NCBI GenBank assembly: GCA_023256455.1
Contig: JAGDXN010000039.1
Location: 11,764 to 17,945, forward strand
DNA length: 6,182 nucleotides
DNA from: Cuniculiplasma sp.
GTDB taxonomy: Archaea > Thermoplasmatota > Thermoplasmata > Thermoplasmatales > Thermoplasmataceae
Direction: 5' to 3'
Numbering within the stretch: position 1 is the stretch's first letter; the number at the start of each line of letters is the position of its first letter. The translations under genes were made by a program, and so were the position numbers. The notes below the pieces were generated by a model. It made no database searches. It was not told the DNA's origin and worked only from the letters and a program-made list of their open reading frames with translations. This document shows, piece by piece, positions 5,648 through 6,182 of this stretch.

Positions 5648-6182
5648 TTATATGCCTCTTTCTGCAAGTCTCTGCTCTTTTGGTATATCCTCGATGTTTC
5701 TTCCATCCATTGCAGGAAGACCTATGGATACGTTTCCTATCATTCTGTAATCCTCGTAGTTCTCCACCGCATCCACAATGGCCTTGGCCATCCTTATGGG
5801 ATCTGGGGATTTGAATATTCCACTTCCAACAAAAACTCCATCCATCCCCATCTTCATCATCAGTGCAGCGTCTGCCGGGGTTGCAATTCCTCCTGCTGCG
5901 AAGTTGACTACCGGGAGTCTGCCCATTCTCTTCACATCTTTCAGGAGCGAAAGGATTTCATCATTTATTTTCGCAATGTCCATGCCATAGTAAATATCAT
6001 TTGTATCTGGGGATACCTCTTTCTGTGTAAGTCCACCGAGCGTTTCCCTTCTGAGGTTCATGTAAGAATCGGTAATGGCTACAGCAACCTTGGCAAGTTC
6101 ACCGTTACCCATGCTCTTAACCATCTTTATTCCCTCTGCCACATTTCTGACATGCCTCACAGCTTCTATTATATTTCCCGTG
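5648..6182 (-). CDS. pdxS: Pyridoxal 5'-phosphate synthase subunit PdxS, partial (C-terminal 177 residues)
   Basis: The frame is open to the right edge, so the N-terminal part is missing. A GTG at 6160 is internal and not a start: the frame before it reads TGNIIEA, giving the PdxS signature TGNIIEAVRHVR. Downstream are RLPVVNFAAGGIATPADAA, VFVGSGIFKSPDP (phosphate-binding loop) and the family C-terminus EQRLAERGI. PdxS builds pyridoxal 5'-phosphate from ribose 5-phosphate, glyceraldehyde 3-phosphate and ammonia supplied by the glutaminase PdxT, as a cytosolic double-hexamer ring. From memory of the family, its two catalytic lysines lie before the TGN motif and so off the window. Between the RHVR helix and RLPVVN there are about 37 more residues than in Bacillus PdxS, like the insertion described for the Methanocaldococcus enzyme. 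It is the upstream partner of the DUF92 gene. No pdxT is visible. Confidence 0.95.
   Translation of the reverse strand, partial: TGNIIEAVRHVRNVAEGIKMVKSMGNGELAKVAVAITDSYMNLRRETLGGLTQKEVSPDTNDIYYGMDIAKINDEILSLLKDVKRMGRLPVVNFAAGGIATPADAALMMKMGMDGVFVGSGIFKSPDPIRMAKAIVDAVENYEDYRMIGNVSIGLPAMDGRNIEDIPKEQRLAERGI

Noticed and set aside
5617..5990. Two plus-strand frames (5617-5814 and 5778-5990) opposite pdxS
   Set aside because: The minus strand here encodes the highly conserved C-terminal half of PdxS, so these frames are shadows.
6158..6160. GTG as the start codon of a 170-residue PdxS
   Set aside because: The frame continues upstream to the window edge and encodes TGNIIEA, which belongs to the conserved PdxS core, so the GTG is an internal Val.

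Overview
This 6.2 kb window looks like a chromosomal segment from a heterotrophic, aerobically respiring archaeon. Thermoplasmatales or a close relative (Ferroplasma, Cuniculiplasma, Acidiplasma type) fits best, though the species cannot be named from sequence reading alone. Five things support this. The composition is moderately AT-rich. Archaeal TATA-like boxes sit about 20-30 bases before the first start codon of three transcription units that have no Shine-Dalgarno site, which implies leaderless mRNAs. A Tat-exported Rieske protein is paired with a long, SoxC-like cytochrome b. PdxS is of the archaeal type with an insertion. A DUF92 membrane protein is present.

Layout, left to right. (1) 1-337, minus strand: the N-terminal 112 residues of a radical SAM enzyme that runs off the left edge. 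(2) 338-418: a short divergent promoter region that also holds a curious copy of the start of the Rieske gene. (3) 419-1579, plus: an RmuC-family protein followed by a hairpin/T-tract terminator. (4) 1694-4802, plus: a three-gene respiratory operon made of a Rieske iron-sulfur protein, cytochrome b (TTG start behind a strong Shine-Dalgarno site), and a small divergent crotonase-fold protein whose start overlaps the cytochrome b stop by 8 bases. (5) 4803-4900: an AT-rich convergent terminator region. (6) 4901-5635 and 5648-6182, minus: a DUF92 integral membrane protein directly downstream of pdxS, which is cut by the right edge.

The Rieske protein and cytochrome b should form the core of a bc1-like quinol-oxidising complex in the cytoplasmic membrane. 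All four haem-ligand histidines and the full set of Rieske cluster ligands and disulfide cysteines are present, but the quinol-site PEWY motif reads PPWF. No terminal oxidase, cytochrome c or sulfocyanin lies in the window. The third operon gene has no obvious respiratory role. It has lost much of the crotonase oxyanion-hole signature, which makes it the most interesting unexplained element here. The pdxS/DUF92 pair is a separate unit that combines pyridoxal phosphate synthesis with a putative prenyl-phosphate-kinase-like membrane protein.
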